Origin: Paracoccaceae bacterium
Lineage (GTDB): Bacteria > Pseudomonadota > Alphaproteobacteria > Rhodobacterales > Rhodobacteraceae
Assembly (NCBI GenBank): GCA_007692585.1
Contig: REBU01000051.1
Span: 1-54,558 of the forward strand
Direction of reading: 5' to 3'
Length of the DNA stretch: 54,558 bases
Shown in pieces: positions 17,797 to 28,604 of this stretch. The position numbers and the translations under genes were made by a program. Numbering within the stretch: position 1 is the first letter of the stretch; each line of letters opens with the position of its first letter. The notes beneath the pieces were generated by a model. The model searched no databases and had not been told where the DNA came from. It worked only from the letters and a program-made list of their open reading frames with translations.

Positions 17797-19629
17797 TCAC
17801 AGCGGCCAGAAGATTGGGATAAACACGGCGGCGACCACCGCGAGTAGAAAGTTCATCGGCACACCGATCCGCAGGAAATCGGTGAATTTATAGCCGCCTG
17901 GTCCGTAGACCAGCGTATTTGTCTGATACCCGATGGGCGTGGCAAAAGATGCCGACGCCCCCATCATGACAGCAACCACCAGGCCCCGCGGGTCAATGCC
18001 CAAGGCAAGACCGAGGGCGATGACAATCGGTGTCAGGATCACGGCCACGGCATTATTGGTCACAAGTTCCGTCAGGAAACTGGTGAGCGCATAGACTGCA
18101 AGGACCAGCATGATCGGAGAAAGTGTGGCCAGATAGGGCGCGAGCACATCGACAACCAGCCGCACAGCGCCCGCGCTTTCCAGCCCTGCCCCGACCGCCA
18201 GCATCGCAAAGATCAGCGCCAGTAACCGGCCATCGACGAAACCCAGCGCTTCGTCTGCATCGATGCAGCGTGTCAGCAGCACGACGGCAACCCCAATGAA
18301 GCTCATCAACGAAATCGGCGCGAGATTAAGCGCCGAGACCACCACGATCGCCAGCAGCACGGCAACCACGATCGGCGCATGTCCACGGCGATAAGCCCGC
18401 TCGGTCGGTTTCGTGATATCGGCAAGATTCATGTCCTGCGCGAGCCGCTGAATATCCTCCGGCGTGCCCTCAAGCAGCAGCGTATCCCCGACCCGCACGA
18501 CAAGGTTCTCGAAATTCGTGCCGATATTCTGGTTGCGACGATGCACCGCCAGCGGATAGACCCCGTAACGCCTGCGCAGCCGGATGCTGCCAAGCCGCCG
18601 CCCGACCATCTTGCTGTCTGGCGAAATCAGCACCTCGACGGTCGTGGTTTCAACCGAAGACAGCCGGTCGACATCGCGCTGAGGTCCGATCAGATCAGGG
18701 TCTTCCGGGTCGCCACTGTCGACCTGCGCCACATCGGGATTCTGCTTCAGCCCCAGAACCTCGGACATCTGCGTGCGCAACACGACACGGTCGCCCGCCT
18801 GCAAGGTCACCTGCGCCATATCGCCCCAACGCAATGACGCATCTCCGCGCAAGACGTCGATCACCCGCGCCCCTTCGCGCTTGAACATGTCAACATCGGC
18901 CAGCTTACGCCCGACCAGCCGGGATGCTTCGGGGATGGCCACTTCGGTGAAGAACTTGGCCTTGGAGCGGTTCGAGAGAACATCACTCATCGACGCACGG
19001 TCGGGCAACAGCCTATGACCGAACAGCGCGAGATACAGCACCCCTGCCACCGCCATCAAAAGCCCAAGCTTGGTGATCTCGAAGACGGTAAACGGGGCCA
19101 TGCCATTGGCGCGCGCAACCCCATCGACCAGCAAATTGGTCGACGTGCCGATCAAAGTCAGCGTCCCCCCCAAAATGGCCAGATAGCTGAGCGGAATCAG
19201 AACCTTGGACGCGGAAGTGCCCATCTGCTTGGCCAACTGAACGAAAATCGGAATCATCACCACAACGATGGGTGTATTGTTCACGAAGGCCGAAAGCACC
19301 AGAACCGTCAGGGTCAGCGTTGCCAGCGTGATCCAGGGTCGCTTCTGGATGTTGCGGGCCGCCAGCTGCGAAATCAGATCCAGCGTGCCGGTCCGTACCA
19401 AGGCACCCACGATCACGAACAGGGCAGCAATCGTCCAGGGCGCGTGGTTGGAAAAGGCATCGAACGCCGCGCCTTGCGGAAGAATGCCCAGCACCAGCAT
19501 CAACACCGCGCCGCCAATGGCCGTCACTTCGACCGGATAGGCTTCGCGCATGAAGGCCACAAACATTCCCAGCACGATCAGCAAAGCGACAATGGCCTGT
19601 GTCGTATCGCCAAGCTCTATGCCGAACAT
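17797..19629 (-). CDS. SLC13/DASS family transporter with two RCK_C domains
   Basis: This inner-membrane anion:sodium symporter-family protein (610 residues) has about a dozen hydrophobic segments in two halves. The signature motifs are VNNTPIVVVMIP with GTSTNLLVDGV in the first half and TNNAVAVILTPI with GYQTNTLVYGPGGY in the second. Between them (about residues 200-400) are two TrkA-C-like repeats (SRLVGRKLADVDM... and SKMVGRRLGSIRL...). The substrate (dicarboxylate, sulphate or other) cannot be told. I start at 19629 (MFGIELGD) behind a G6 ribosome site. It ends 144 bp before the GTA cluster and is not part of it. Confidence 0.9.
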   Translation of the reverse strand: MFGIELGDTTQAIVALLIVLGMFVAFMREAYPVEVTAIGGAVLMLVLGILPQGAAFDAFSNHAPWTIAALFVIVGALVRTGTLDLISQLAARNIQKRPWITLATLTLTVLVLSAFVNNTPIVVVMIPIFVQLAKQMGTSASKVLIPLSYLAILGGTLTLIGTSTNLLVDGVARANGMAPFTVFEITKLGLLMAVAGVLYLALFGHRLLPDRASMSDVLSNRSKAKFFTEVAIPEASRLVGRKLADVDMFKREGARVIDVLRGDASLRWGDMAQVTLQAGDRVVLRTQMSEVLGLKQNPDVAQVDSGDPEDPDLIGPQRDVDRLSSVETTTVEVLISPDSKMVGRRLGSIRLRRRYGVYPLAVHRRNQNIGTNFENLVVRVGDTLLLEGTPEDIQRLAQDMNLADITKPTERAYRRGHAPIVVAVLLAIVVVSALNLAPISLMSFIGVAVVLLTRCIDADEALGFVDGRLLALIFAMLAVGAGLESAGAVRLVVDVLAPYLATLSPIMLVLAVYALTSFLTELVTNNAVAVILTPIVIALGLALGIDPRGLVVAVMMGASASFATPIGYQTNTLVYGPGGYKFTDFLRIGVPMNFLLAVVAAVFIPIFWPL

Positions 19630-19742
19630 GAACCCCCCGTCAGCTTTGCCCTCGCTGTGACAGTTGCGCAGAAAGATGTGTCGGCGCAAGCCGTTGCGTG
19701 CGCAATGCGGGCGGCGCGGCCGAATTTACCCCACTGCATGCC

Positions 19743-20570
19743 TCAAGCCAGGGCGTCAGGCCCCGCCTGCGGCAACCGGCCGCCCACGCGCACCATCTCG
19801 ATACGGGACGCGCGCCCGGTCACGGGGTCGACTTCCAGATAGGTACCCGACAGGGTCGCAGCCCCCATCGCAGGCTCGAATCGCGCTTGCGCCATGCCGG
19901 TGATGAAGCGGCGCATCGGCTCATCCTTGTGCATCCCGATGACGCTATCGTAGTCCCCGCACATGCCCGCATCGGTCTGAAACCCGGTGCCGCCGTTCAG
20001 GATCTGCGCATCTGCGGTCGGCACATGGGTATGCGTGCCCACCACAAGGCTCGCACGCCCGTCGCACCAGTGGCCCATTGCGTATTTCTCCGATGTCGCC
20101 TCACAATGCACATCGATGATCGAGGCCTGCACCAGACCCCCGCGCGGATGGGCGCGCAGCACCGGCTCGATGGCCGAAAACGGATCGCTGTAGGGCTGCT
20201 TCATGAACACCTGCCCCAGCACCTGCGCGACCAGCACCCGCGCGCCCGAAGGCAGGTCATACACCCGCGCGCCCTGCCCCGGCGCGCCTGATTTGGCGAA
20301 ATTCAGCGGACGGATGATGCGCGGCTCCTGAGCGGCAAACTCGCGCATGCTGCGCTGGTCAAACGCATGATCGCCCAGCGTGACGCAATCGGCCCCGGCT
20401 TCGAGCAAGAGCTTCGCATGTTCAGGCGACAACCCCATCCCGCCCGTGGCATTTTCGCCATTGACCACAACGAAATCCAGCCGCCACTGCTTGCGCAGCG
20501 CCGGCAGTGTCTGCGTGACGGCCTGCCGCCCGGCCCGGCCCATGACATCGCCCAAGAAGAGTATCCGCAT
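19743..20570 (-). CDS. YmdB family metallophosphoesterase
   Basis: At 275 residues this matches the YmdB/TIGR00282 phosphodiesterases, which in Bacillus hydrolyse 2',3'-cAMP and affect biofilm behaviour. Metal-ligand motifs are visible: FLGDVMGRAGR near the N-terminus, VVNGENATGGMG, LGDHAFDQ, DVHCEATSEKYAMG and VGTHTHVPTADA, ending in GTGFQTDAGMCGDYDSVIG. The start at 20570 (MRILFLGD) matches the family's first strand. It stands apart from its neighbours; role in this organism unknown. Confidence 0.9.
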   Translation of the reverse strand: MRILFLGDVMGRAGRQAVTQTLPALRKQWRLDFVVVNGENATGGMGLSPEHAKLLLEAGADCVTLGDHAFDQRSMREFAAQEPRIIRPLNFAKSGAPGQGARVYDLPSGARVLVAQVLGQVFMKQPYSDPFSAIEPVLRAHPRGGLVQASIIDVHCEATSEKYAMGHWCDGRASLVVGTHTHVPTADAQILNGGTGFQTDAGMCGDYDSVIGMHKDEPMRRFITGMAQARFEPAMGAATLSGTYLEVDPVTGRASRIEMVRVGGRLPQAGPDALA

Positions 20571-20713
20571 GTCACAGGGCATAGGCGGGCCAAAAAGGCT
20601 TCACAAGCGAAAAGATGCCTCAGCAAGGCGAAGCGGCCGCAACGGCTTTAACGCGATCGTAACTTTTGGAGCCTAGCTTTTCAGTATGTGAGGCTGGCAT
20701 CAGGATCCGGAAC

Positions 20714-21538
20714 ATGATCGCATCACCATCCGGAAATCTGCGCTCCGCGCCCGCACTCCCGGCGCGCGTGCCCTCAAGCCTGGACCTTTGCCTGCTCTAT
20801 GACTGGCAGACCGGACCCGATTTCGACACCTGCTGCAACAGCATCCTGCAACATCTGCGCAATGAGGACAACGTGATCACCCGCGCCACCCGCAGACCCA
20901 GCTATCTGGACCTGCATAGCGACGGTGCGCGCCTGTTGATCGAAAGCTTCAACCCCGCTCAGATCGCGCATCTGCAGCGCCCGGCCTGTCTCGGACCTGA
21001 TCGGCTGCGACGCGGGCTATCTGAAGCGCATGCCCGCAGCAATACGGCGCTGCGACTGCGCGTTGCTGCTGGCTTTGATGACCGACGGCTTGGCGATCTT
21101 CTGGGGCACCTGATCTCACTGGTCAGCCCGGCGGCGCTGGTCCTGATGGACACCAATATCGTCCTTACACAAGCAGAATTCCGCGCTGCAAGTCTCGCGC
21201 AATTGGCGCAGATCATTCCGGGTCAGGCGCTCGCACAGCGGTGCGACGCGCCAATGCGGCACCCTTCGGTCTTTGCGGCCCCTCCACACAAGCCGATGGA
21301 ACTGGCGGCACCTCTGGACGCGGGCCGCGCGGCAAAGCTCTGCGCTGTGCTGGCGGATGAGTTTCGCAATGCGCCGCGCTGGTCGTGGATCGGAAACAGC
21401 AAACCCGGCCAATGCCGCATCGGCGTGCTGTCCAGCCGGGACGGTGCACTGCATATGGACCCTGCCCGCGCCATCACGGGCACCCTGCGCATCAGAACGA
21501 AAGAACCACGCACAGATCGCGTGCGCTTGTCCAGCTAG
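20714..21538 (+). CDS. Uncharacterised protein (274 residues)
   Basis: I do not recognise this protein. It is soluble, with no signal peptide or membrane segment. The N-terminal half contains LCLLYDWQTGPDFDTCCNSIL and RPSYLDLHSDGARLLIESF; the middle has LISLVSPAALVLMDTNIVLTQAEF, which faintly recalls DUF4261-like domains but is not convincing. A TTG start at 20666 is possible; the ATG at 20714 is chosen because residues before it look random. It is divergent from ymdB and convergent with the lipoprotein gene. Confidence 0.7.
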   Translation: MIASPSGNLRSAPALPARVPSSLDLCLLYDWQTGPDFDTCCNSILQHLRNEDNVITRATRRPSYLDLHSDGARLLIESFNPAQIAHLQRPACLGPDRLRRGLSEAHARSNTALRLRVAAGFDDRRLGDLLGHLISLVSPAALVLMDTNIVLTQAEFRAASLAQLAQIIPGQALAQRCDAPMRHPSVFAAPPHKPMELAAPLDAGRAAKLCAVLADEFRNAPRWSWIGNSKPGQCRIGVLSSRDGALHMDPARAITGTLRIRTKEPRTDRVRLSS

Positions 21539-21599
21539 GGTGGATCGCGATCAGGTTGGATGACGTGACTTTGCTATAGCGTCTGTTATTGGGCCAGGC

Positions 21600-21624
21600 T
21601 TGCCACGCTGCGCCGTAGTGGCAA
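21600..21624. terminator. Weak hairpin between convergent genes
   Basis: TTGCCAC (21600-21606) pairs with GTGGCAA (21618-21624) across an 11-base loop in the 99-bp gap between two convergent genes. There is no T run, so any termination role is speculative. Confidence 0.3.
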
Positions 21625-21637
21625 TGCACTCACAAGG

Positions 21638-22165
21638 CTACTCGGCATAGACGCGCAGTCCCACCAACTGCGTCAGCGGCACCCCAAGGGTCGTGAACGC
21701 CGCAAGTGACAACTGACTTCCCGCGCCAGCTGGCGCCCCGGATGGCCGCAACTCGACCCGCAATGACCCTGTGCCCTGCTGTAGTTCCACCCGGCCCTGC
21801 TGCACCCGCGTCACAAGCCCGGTGCGCAACCAGATACCGCCCTCGCCAGGACTGCCCAGCGCCGCAAGGGTCTCCCCCAGAAGTTCCGTGCGCGCCGCAG
21901 GTGGAGCAAGCGCGACGCGGCGTTCCTCGGCTGTGGTTTGATCCAACGCATCGGGCCGAAGGCCACCCGCACCGAGCCCGGCAACCCCGGACGCGGCTGC
22001 AGGGCGTGCTTGCGGGCGTGTCGTTTCATCTTCCGGGGCGAGCACAGCGACATCGACCGCCTCCGCAGGCGCACCGCGCCCGGAACCCGTCCCGCCCAAC
22101 TGCGCACAACCGCCCAGCACCAGAAGCGCCAGAAGTGAGCCAACAGTTATGCGCGCGATTTCCAT
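21638..22165 (-). CDS. Putative lipoprotein
   Basis: This 175-residue precursor has a signal peptide ending in a lipobox ([10 protein letters not shown], Cys20). The mature part starts with a Gly/Ser/Pro/Ala-rich linker. A globular end follows ([23 protein letters not shown], then [17 protein letters not shown] and [12 protein letters not shown]), resembling small SPOR-less envelope lipoproteins, but I cannot name a family. It is divergent from moaA with an 83-bp gap that must hold both promoters. Confidence 0.8.
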   Translation of the reverse strand: MEIARITVGSLLALLVLGGCAQLGGTGSGRGAPAEAVDVAVLAPEDETTRPQARPAAASGVAGLGAGGLRPDALDQTTAEERRVALAPPAARTELLGETLAALGSPGEGGIWLRTGLVTRVQQGRVELQQGTGSLRVELRPSGAPAGAGSQLSLAAFTTLGVPLTQLVGLRVYAE

Positions 22166-22248
22166 CTTTTCTGGATACTGCCAAAAGCGGACGACGGCAA
22201 TGGGCTTGCCACTTGCCGCGCAGCTCCGAGATGGCTATTTTGTCAGGC

Positions 22249-23253
22249 ATGACCGCGCCGCTGATTGACCCCTTCGCCCGCCCGATCTCTTACTTGCGCG
22301 TCTCGGTGACGGATCGCTGCGACTTCCGCTGTGTCTATTGCATGGCCGAACAGATGACCTTTCTGCCCAAGAAAGAACTTCTGACCCTCGAGGAACTCGA
22401 CCGGATGTGCTCGACCTTCATCGCAATGGGGGTGGAAAAGCTGCGGATCACCGGCGGCGAACCTCTGGTGCGCAAGGATATTCTGACCTTCTTCCGTTCC
22501 ATGTCGCGCCATCTCGACAGTGGCAAGCTGAAGGAACTGACCCTGACCACCAATGGCAGCCAGCTGCGCAAATACGCGGCGGCCCTCGCGGATTGCGGGG
22601 TGCGGCGCATCAATGTGTCACTGGACACGCTTGATGACCGGAAATTCGCCGCGATCACGCGCTGGGGACGGCTGGCGCAAGTGCTCGACGGGATTGCCGC
22701 GGCGCAAGAGGCCGGCATGCGCGTCAAGATCAACGCCGTGGCGCTCAAGGGCTTCAACGAGGACGAGTTGTTCACCCTGCAGGACTGGTGCGCACAGAGC
22801 GGGATGGATCTGACCTGGATCGAGGTCATGCCGATGGGCGATCTGGGCAATGAAGACCGGCTGGACCAGTATTGGGCGCTCAGCGATCTGCGCGCGCAGC
22901 TGGCCGAACGCTACACCCTGACCGATCTCGCCGAACGCACAGGCGGCCCGGCGCGCTATGTGCGGCTGGAAGAAACAGGCCAGAAAATCGGCTTCATCAC
23001 GCCACTGACGCATAATTTCTGCGAAAGCTGCAACCGTGTGCGGCTGACCTGCACGGGCGAGTTGTATATGTGCCTCGGGCAGGAAGACATGGCCGACCTG
23101 CGCGCGCCGCTGCGGGCATCACCTGACAATGCTCTGCTGCAGGACGCCATCCGCGCGGCGATTGCGCGCAAGCCCAAAGGGCATGATTTCGACTATTCGC
23201 GCCAGTCAGTTTCGGGTCAGGTCACCCGCCATATGAGCCATACCGGCGGCTGA
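22249..23253 (+). CDS. moaA: GTP 3',8-cyclase MoaA
   Basis: This radical SAM enzyme converts GTP to the cyclised intermediate that MoaC turns into cyclic pyranopterin, the first step of molybdenum cofactor synthesis. The N-terminal cluster motif is CDFRCVYC (Cys24, 28, 31). The second cluster is bound by Cys258, 261 and 275 in [18 protein letters not shown]. The protein ends in the conserved Gly-Gly tail. Length 334 residues is typical. I start at 22249 (MTAPLIDPF); an upstream ATG at 22231 is also possible. No other moa gene is nearby. Confidence 0.96.
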   Translation: MTAPLIDPFARPISYLRVSVTDRCDFRCVYCMAEQMTFLPKKELLTLEELDRMCSTFIAMGVEKLRITGGEPLVRKDILTFFRSMSRHLDSGKLKELTLTTNGSQLRKYAAALADCGVRRINVSLDTLDDRKFAAITRWGRLAQVLDGIAAAQEAGMRVKINAVALKGFNEDELFTLQDWCAQSGMDLTWIEVMPMGDLGNEDRLDQYWALSDLRAQLAERYTLTDLAERTGGPARYVRLEETGQKIGFITPLTHNFCESCNRVRLTCTGELYMCLGQEDMADLRAPLRASPDNALLQDAIRAAIARKPKGHDFDYSRQSVSGQVTRHMSHTGG

Positions 23254-23261
23254 TCCGCGCG

Positions 23262-24653
23262 TCATGTCAGCTTGCGCCGCCGCGACACGGAGATGTCCAG
23301 CTCGGTGATCTTCTTGCGCAATGTGTTGCGGTTGATGCCCAGCAAGTCCGCACAGCGCGCCTGATTGCCCCCGGTCGCGTCCAGGGCGATCTCGATCAAC
23401 GGCGTCTCCATCTCGCGCAGGATTCGCCCATAGAGCCCCGGCGGCGGCAGATCCTGCCCATGGAGATCGAAATATCGCCGCAAATGACGCCCCACGGAAT
23501 CCGACAAAGTCTCATCGGTGACCCGCTCGCCCACGACCAAGGCGCTTGGTTGGCTTTGCAGCGCGCCCTCGATCTCGGCGCGTGAAATCATCGGGTCGGA
23601 TTGCGTCAGGCTCAGCCGTCGCAGGGTGTTTTGCAATTGCCGCACATTGCCTGGCCAGGAATAGGCGCGCACCAGCTCCATCGCCTCCGGCGACAGGCTG
23701 CGCAGGCTGGCGCCTTCATCCGCCGCCTGCGAGAGGAAATGCCGCGCCAGCGGGTCCAGATCGTCGATTCGTTCACGCAAGGATGGCACATTCAGCACGA
23801 CGCCCCCCAGCCGGTAATAGAGATCTTCTCGCAACGCCCCTTCGGCCAGCGCGCGCGTCAGATTGCCCTGTGCCGTCGCCATCACCCGCGGCCCATCATC
23901 CGTGATCACATCCAGCAGACGCGCCGCGCGCAGCTGCGCGTCTGTGTCAAACGCGGTCAGTTCATCAAACAAGAGCGTGCCCCCGCGCACCCGCGACAAG
24001 AGCGTCTGCGCCCCGTCCGAGCTTTGCAGATCCTCGACGCTTGCGGTCACGAAGGGCTGGTTACGACGGTCCGAGAGGTCATGCACGGTGCGCGCGATCA
24101 GCGACTTGCCCGACCCCGATTCCCCGATGATCAGCACCGGCATCTGCGAATTGATCACCCGCGCGATCAGCCGATACAGTTCCTGCATGGCGGGCGTGCG
24201 TCCCACCAGAGGCATGCTGTCCATGCTCAGCATATCCCCGCGCGGCGCAGGCGTCTGGCGCTGCGGCACCTCGGAGGCCGAGATCAACCGGCGATTCTTC
24301 ATCGCCGCACCTGCGCGTTTCAGCAGATCGGGCAGATCGAAAGGTTTGGGCAGATAATCATGCGCCTCGACCTCATTGGCCTGGATCGCCGTCATGATCG
24401 TGTTTTGCGCCGAAATCACGATCACCGGCAGATCCGGGCGCTCCTTGCTGATCTTGGGGATCATCTCGATACCGTTGCCATCAGGCATCATCACATCCGT
24501 GATCACCAGATCGCCGCGCCCTTCCTCGACCCAGCGCATCAGTGTCGTCAGGCTGGACGTCGCATGCACTTTGCAACCCGCCCGCGTCAGCGCCTGTGTC
24601 AGCACTGTGCGGATCGTGCGGTCATCATCTGCGACCAGAACAGTTCCATCCAT
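23262..24653 (-). CDS. ntrC: Nitrogen regulation response regulator NtrC (sigma-70 type)
   Basis: This 463-residue regulator responds to NtrB. The receiver domain has acidic DDD at 9-11, phosphoacceptor Asp53 (ITDVMMPDG) and Lys103 (LPKPF). The AAA+ domain has Walker A GESGSGKS at 177-184 and Walker B-like GGTLLFDEL at 224-232. The segment between them is short and lacks GAFTGA, the loop that contacts sigma-54. The C-terminal Fis-type helix-turn-helix reads [21 protein letters not shown]. capsulatus NtrC also lacks GAFTGA and activates sigma-70 promoters, so the same is expected here. It follows ntrB by 13 bp. Confidence 0.96.
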   Translation of the reverse strand: MDGTVLVADDDRTIRTVLTQALTRAGCKVHATSSLTTLMRWVEEGRGDLVITDVMMPDGNGIEMIPKISKERPDLPVIVISAQNTIMTAIQANEVEAHDYLPKPFDLPDLLKRAGAAMKNRRLISASEVPQRQTPAPRGDMLSMDSMPLVGRTPAMQELYRLIARVINSQMPVLIIGESGSGKSLIARTVHDLSDRRNQPFVTASVEDLQSSDGAQTLLSRVRGGTLLFDELTAFDTDAQLRAARLLDVITDDGPRVMATAQGNLTRALAEGALREDLYYRLGGVVLNVPSLRERIDDLDPLARHFLSQAADEGASLRSLSPEAMELVRAYSWPGNVRQLQNTLRRLSLTQSDPMISRAEIEGALQSQPSALVVGERVTDETLSDSVGRHLRRYFDLHGQDLPPPGLYGRILREMETPLIEIALDATGGNQARCADLLGINRNTLRKKITELDISVSRRRKLT

Positions 24654-24666
24654 CAGCGCGTCTCCT

Positions 24667-25746
24667 TCATGTCATGGTTTCTGCCGCGCGCGGCAACGAA
24701 ATGCGAAACACTGTGCGCCCGGGCGCACTATCGACCGAAACCCAGCCGTCATGGGCGGCGATGATCTTTGACACCAAGGCCAATCCCAGCCCGGTGCCAT
24801 TCTCGCGGCCAGAGACGAAAGGATCGAACACCTCATCGGCAATCTCGGGCGGCAGACCGGGGCCATCGTCAATGATCTCGACATGGATCGGCAACGCGAC
24901 ATCCTCGCCACTGGCCGCGCGCAGGCGCAGCGAGTGTTCAAAGAAACTGCGGATCTCGATCTTGCCGCCCATCAGATTGGCCTGAGCTGCGTTTTTCAGA
25001 AGGTTCAGAATCACCTGCAACAACTGATCACTATCGGCCAGCACCGGCGGCAGCGACGGGTCATAACTCTTGCGGATGCGCATATGCGCTGCAAATCCGA
25101 CCTCGGCAGAGCGACGGGCGCGCTCCAGCACGTCATGGATATTGACTGCGCGCAGATCGGGCGGGCGCTGGTTGCCGAATTGCTCGACCTGATCAAGCAG
25201 CTTCACGATACGCTGGGTTTCGGCCACGATCAGATCCGTCAGCGCCCGATCCTCGCCCGACAGGCCCATCGACAAAAGCTGCGCCGCACCTGTGATGCCC
25301 GCCAGCGGGTTCTTGATCTCATGCGCCAGCATCTGCGACATGCCGATGGCCGAGCGCGCGGCATGCCGCATGCCATCCGCCTTACCCAACTTGCCCGCGA
25401 TCTCGCGAGGGGTCAGCAGCATCAACACCAGATCGCGCCGGTCCCCGAACAGCGCCAGCTGGATCGCGCAATGACCGCCCGGACGGTCGCCCAGCGTCAC
25501 CATCACATCATTGATGAAGACCGGCGCACGATTCTTGCGACACCGCATCAGCGCTGAATGCAGCGGTGCGTCTGTCTCGATCAGATGCGAAAGCGCCTGC
25601 CCCAGCACCGCGCGCCGCGACAGGCTGAGATACTGTTCCGCCGCGGGGTTGCAATCGATAACCGACTCAACGCCGTCTTTCTGCCCGATCATCAAGGCAG
25701 GCACTGGCAGGGCCGCCCAGATTGATCCCGTGGTGGGCGGGGTCAT
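24667..25746 (-). CDS. ntrB: Nitrogen regulation sensor kinase NtrB
   Basis: This cytosolic two-component kinase/phosphatase (359 residues) controls NtrC according to nitrogen status, normally through PII. A PAS domain fills the N-terminus (residues ~8-110; [21 protein letters not shown]). The H box is [13 protein letters not shown] with phosphorylated His142. The N box [10 protein letters not shown]1 [10 protein letters not shown] and G2 GTGLGLAL complete the kinase domain. Its start overlaps the dusB stop by four bases (ATGA). Confidence 0.96.
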   Translation of the reverse strand: MTPPTTGSIWAALPVPALMIGQKDGVESVIDCNPAAEQYLSLSRRAVLGQALSHLIETDAPLHSALMRCRKNRAPVFINDVMVTLGDRPGGHCAIQLALFGDRRDLVLMLLTPREIAGKLGKADGMRHAARSAIGMSQMLAHEIKNPLAGITGAAQLLSMGLSGEDRALTDLIVAETQRIVKLLDQVEQFGNQRPPDLRAVNIHDVLERARRSAEVGFAAHMRIRKSYDPSLPPVLADSDQLLQVILNLLKNAAQANLMGGKIEIRSFFEHSLRLRAASGEDVALPIHVEIIDDGPGLPPEIADEVFDPFVSGRENGTGLGLALVSKIIAAHDGWVSVDSAPGRTVFRISLPRAAETMT

Positions 25747-26765
25747 GCGGCCTGCTCCAGCGCGGTGCAGGGCGCAAGAGCGTCGGGCAGAAGGCGCAAC
25801 ACCTCTGCCGGATCACGCGCGGTCAGAAGTCGCTGGCGCAGCGCGGGCGCACCGCGCGCGGCCTCGGCATACCAGCCCAGATGCTTGCGCGCGGTCTTCA
25901 GGCCCAGATCGCGCCCGTAGAAGGACAGCACCGCCTCGTAATGTGCCGCCACCAGATCGACCAACGCCGCCCCTTCCGGTCGCTTGGGCGCCGCACCGCC
26001 ATAAAGTGCCGCCGCGATCTGCGCGAGCAACCAGGGCTGCCCCTGCACGCCGCGCCCGATCATCACCCCCGCAGCGCCTGATCGCGCCAGCGCAGTCTCG
26101 GCCGTCGCACAGCTGACAATGTCACCATTCGCGATCACCGGCACGCCCACGGCCTCGACCACGGCGCGAATCGCTGCCCAATCGGCCTGGCCTTTGTAGA
26201 ACTGGCAGCGTGTGCGGCCATGAACCGTGACCATTCGCACGCCGGAATCCGCCGCACGCCGCGCGATCTCGGGCGCGTTCAGGCAGTCGTCATCCCAGCC
26301 CAGCCGCATCTTGACCGTCACTGGCACCCGCACCGCGCCCACAACAGCTTCGATCAGCGACAGCGCATGATCAGGCGCGCGCATCAACGCCGAGCCCGAC
26401 AGCCCGCCCACGACTTTCTTCGCGGGGCAGCCCATATTGATGTCGATGATCTCCGCACCGCCCGCTTCAGCCATCCGCGCGGCCTCGGCCATCCAATGCG
26501 CCTCACGCCCCGCCAATTGGACTGCGGTGCGCGCTTCGCCCAGCCCCAACTCGGTGCGCGCTTTTGCACGGACCGAGGGCTTGGCCTGCACCATTTCCTG
26601 ACTGGCGACCATTTCCGACACGACCAGCCCGGCCCCGAAGCCTGCCACCACCCGCCGAAACGGCAGATCCGTGATCCCCGCCAAAGGGGCCAACAGAACT
26701 GGCGGCGCAATACCAAGGGCACGCAGCGCATCGGGCACGGGGCGCGGCAAAGAAGCGTCGGTCAT
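25743..26765 (-). CDS. dusB: tRNA-dihydrouridine synthase (DusB / NifR3 type)
   Basis: This FMN enzyme reduces uridines in tRNA D-loops. The N-terminal phrase [17 protein letters not shown], catalytic Cys in [33 protein letters not shown] and ANGDI are diagnostic. Length 340 is standard. It is the first gene of the dusB-ntrB-ntrC operon, the same as the nifR3-ntrB-ntrC operon of R. capsulatus, where nifR3 was named for this context. It is divergent from ispDF across a 187-bp gap with no gene. Confidence 0.95.
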   Translation of the reverse strand: MTDASLPRPVPDALRALGIAPPVLLAPLAGITDLPFRRVVAGFGAGLVVSEMVASQEMVQAKPSVRAKARTELGLGEARTAVQLAGREAHWMAEAARMAEAGGAEIIDINMGCPAKKVVGGLSGSALMRAPDHALSLIEAVVGAVRVPVTVKMRLGWDDDCLNAPEIARRAADSGVRMVTVHGRTRCQFYKGQADWAAIRAVVEAVGVPVIANGDIVSCATAETALARSGAAGVMIGRGVQGQPWLLAQIAAALYGGAAPKRPEGAALVDLVAAHYEAVLSFYGRDLGLKTARKHLGWYAEAARGAPALRQRLLTARDPAEVLRLLPDALAPCTALEQAA

Positions 26766-26952
26766 TCATCTGTCCTGTCTGTCATGCACTGTCCCTAAAC
26801 CTGCAGGCGAGCTGAGGCAAATGTCATACGCACCCCCTTGGCGCGCAATTGATCATCTGCCTAAAATTTGTGCGATCACCGCCGATCCGGGCGCGGATTG
26901 TCACGCCCCCCTGCTTCGGCCTATAGCTGGGCACAAGAAGCAAAGGCCGGAC

Positions 26953-28110
26953 ATGGACCAGATCGCCGCCATCATTGTCGCCGCAGGACGCGGTACCCGC
27001 GCCGGAGAAGGGCTGCCCAAGCAATGGCGCAGCGTGGGTGGTCGGCCTGTGCTGGACTGGACGCTCAGGGCCTTTCGCCGTGCAGGGCTGACGCGGCTGG
27101 TCATTGTGATCCACCCCGATGACCGGGCGCAAGCCGAAGCCTTGCTGGCCCCCGGCGAAATCCTGGTCGCGGGCGGCGCAGAGCGCGTGGCCTCCGTCCG
27201 TGCCGCGCTGGAAGTTCTGGCTGCAACACCGCCCGCGCGCGTGCTCATCCATGACGGCGCACGCCCGCTGGTCAGCGCGACCGTGATCGCGGATGTGCTG
27301 GCCGCGCTGGCCGATGCTCCCGCCGCTGCCCCCGCCCTGCCTGTGGTCGATGCGCTCTGGCACGGCGCGCAGGGTCAGGTCACAGGCACCGCCGCGCGCG
27401 ACGGGCTTTATCGCGCCCAGACCCCGCAGGCCTTCGACTTCGCCGCGATCCTGCGCGCCCATCGCGCCCATTCCGGCCCCGCCGCCGATGATGTCGAAAT
27501 CGCCCGCGCCGCCGGGCTGACAGTTGCGATTACAGCCGGATGCGAGGATAATTTCAAACTGACCTACCCCGCCGATTTTGCGCGCGCAGAACGGCGTCTG
27601 ACAGAAAGGCACGCAATGGATATTCGGCTGGGCAACGGCTATGATGTGCACCGCTTCGGCGCGGGCGAGGGCTGCTGGCTCTGTGGTGTGCTGGTGCCGC
27701 ATCCGCGCGCGCTGCAGGGCCATTCCGACGCGGATGTGGGCATGCACGCGCTCACCGACGCGATCTATGGCGCCTTGGCCGAGGGCGATATCGGGCGGCA
27801 TTTTCCGCCCTCCGACCCGCAATGGAAGGGCGCAGCCAGCGCGATTTTCCTGCGCCACGCTGTGGATCTCGCCGCGAAGAAGGGCTACCGCATCGCCAAT
27901 TGCGACGTAACACTGGTCTGCGAATTGCCCAAGATCGGCCCGCATGCGCAGGCCATGCAGGCGCGTCTGAGCGAGATTATGACGCTCGCCCCTGACCGGA
28001 TCAGCGTGAAGGCAACGACATCCGAACGGCTGGGCTTCACCGGGCGCGAAGAAGGGATCGCAGCACTCGCGACCGCCTGCCTGATCGCAGATGAAAAGGT
28101 GCCTACATGA
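26953..28110 (+). CDS. ispDF: Bifunctional IspD/IspF isoprenoid enzyme
   Basis: This fusion carries two steps of the MEP pathway. Residues 1 to about 220 are 2-C-methyl-D-erythritol 4-phosphate cytidylyltransferase ([41 protein letters not shown]). From Met222 (27616) runs 2-C-methyl-D-erythritol 2,4-cyclodiphosphate synthase ([54 protein letters not shown]). IspDF fusions are common in alphaproteobacteria. 385 residues. It overlaps pgpA by ATGA. Confidence 0.96.
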   Translation: MDQIAAIIVAAGRGTRAGEGLPKQWRSVGGRPVLDWTLRAFRRAGLTRLVIVIHPDDRAQAEALLAPGEILVAGGAERVASVRAALEVLAATPPARVLIHDGARPLVSATVIADVLAALADAPAAAPALPVVDALWHGAQGQVTGTAARDGLYRAQTPQAFDFAAILRAHRAHSGPAADDVEIARAAGLTVAITAGCEDNFKLTYPADFARAERRLTERHAMDIRLGNGYDVHRFGAGEGCWLCGVLVPHPRALQGHSDADVGMHALTDAIYGALAEGDIGRHFPPSDPQWKGAASAIFLRHAVDLAAKKGYRIANCDVTLVCELPKIGPHAQAMQARLSEIMTLAPDRISVKATTSERLGFTGREEGIAALATACLIADEKVPT

Positions 28111-28604
28111 CCCCCTCCCGTCTGATCGCGACCTTCTTCGGCGCAGGGCTGTTGCGGCCTGCACCCGGCACATGGGGCTCACTCGCGGCCCTGCCCGCCG
28201 CCTGGGGGCTGCACATGATCGGCGGCTTCTGGCTTCTGGCCCTCGCCACGGCGCTGGTGTTCCTGCTGGGCTGGTGGGCAACTGTGCAGGAAACCCGCGG
28301 CCTTGCAGACCCTGACCCGTCCGAGATCGTCATCGACGAGGTTGCGGGCATGTGGCTCGCCCTCTGGCCAGTGTCACTGGGCGCGATGCTGCAGGGCGTG
28401 CCGGTGCTGGCGCTCTGGCCGGGCTGGGTGGTGGCGTTTCTGGCGTTTCGGGCCTTCGATATCTGGAAACCAGGTCCAGTGGGGCTTGCCGACCGGATGC
28501 ATACACCGTTGGGCGTGATGCTCGACGATATCATCGCAGGCGCGCTGGCCGCAATGTTGGTCGCAGTCTTCGCCGTCGTGGCGCATGGGATGATGGGGGT
28601 ATGA
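28107..28604 (+). CDS. pgpA: Phosphatidylglycerophosphatase A
   Basis: This inner-membrane phosphatase makes phosphatidylglycerol from its phosphate precursor. The 165-residue protein has the PgpA opening [21 protein letters not shown], then [12 protein letters not shown] and [11 protein letters not shown]...[17 protein letters not shown], with three or four hydrophobic helices. It overlaps ispDF by ATGA and the CinA-family gene by ATGA, so the three form a tight operon. Confidence 0.95.
   Translation: MTPSRLIATFFGAGLLRPAPGTWGSLAALPAAWGLHMIGGFWLLALATALVFLLGWWATVQETRGLADPDPSEIVIDEVAGMWLALWPVSLGAMLQGVPVLALWPGWVVAFLAFRAFDIWKPGPVGLADRMHTPLGVMLDDIIAGALAAMLVAVFAVVAHGMMGV

Noticed and set aside
26824-28281. 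Long minus-strand open frame opposite ispDF
   Set aside because: No motif and it covers all of ispDF, which is certain.
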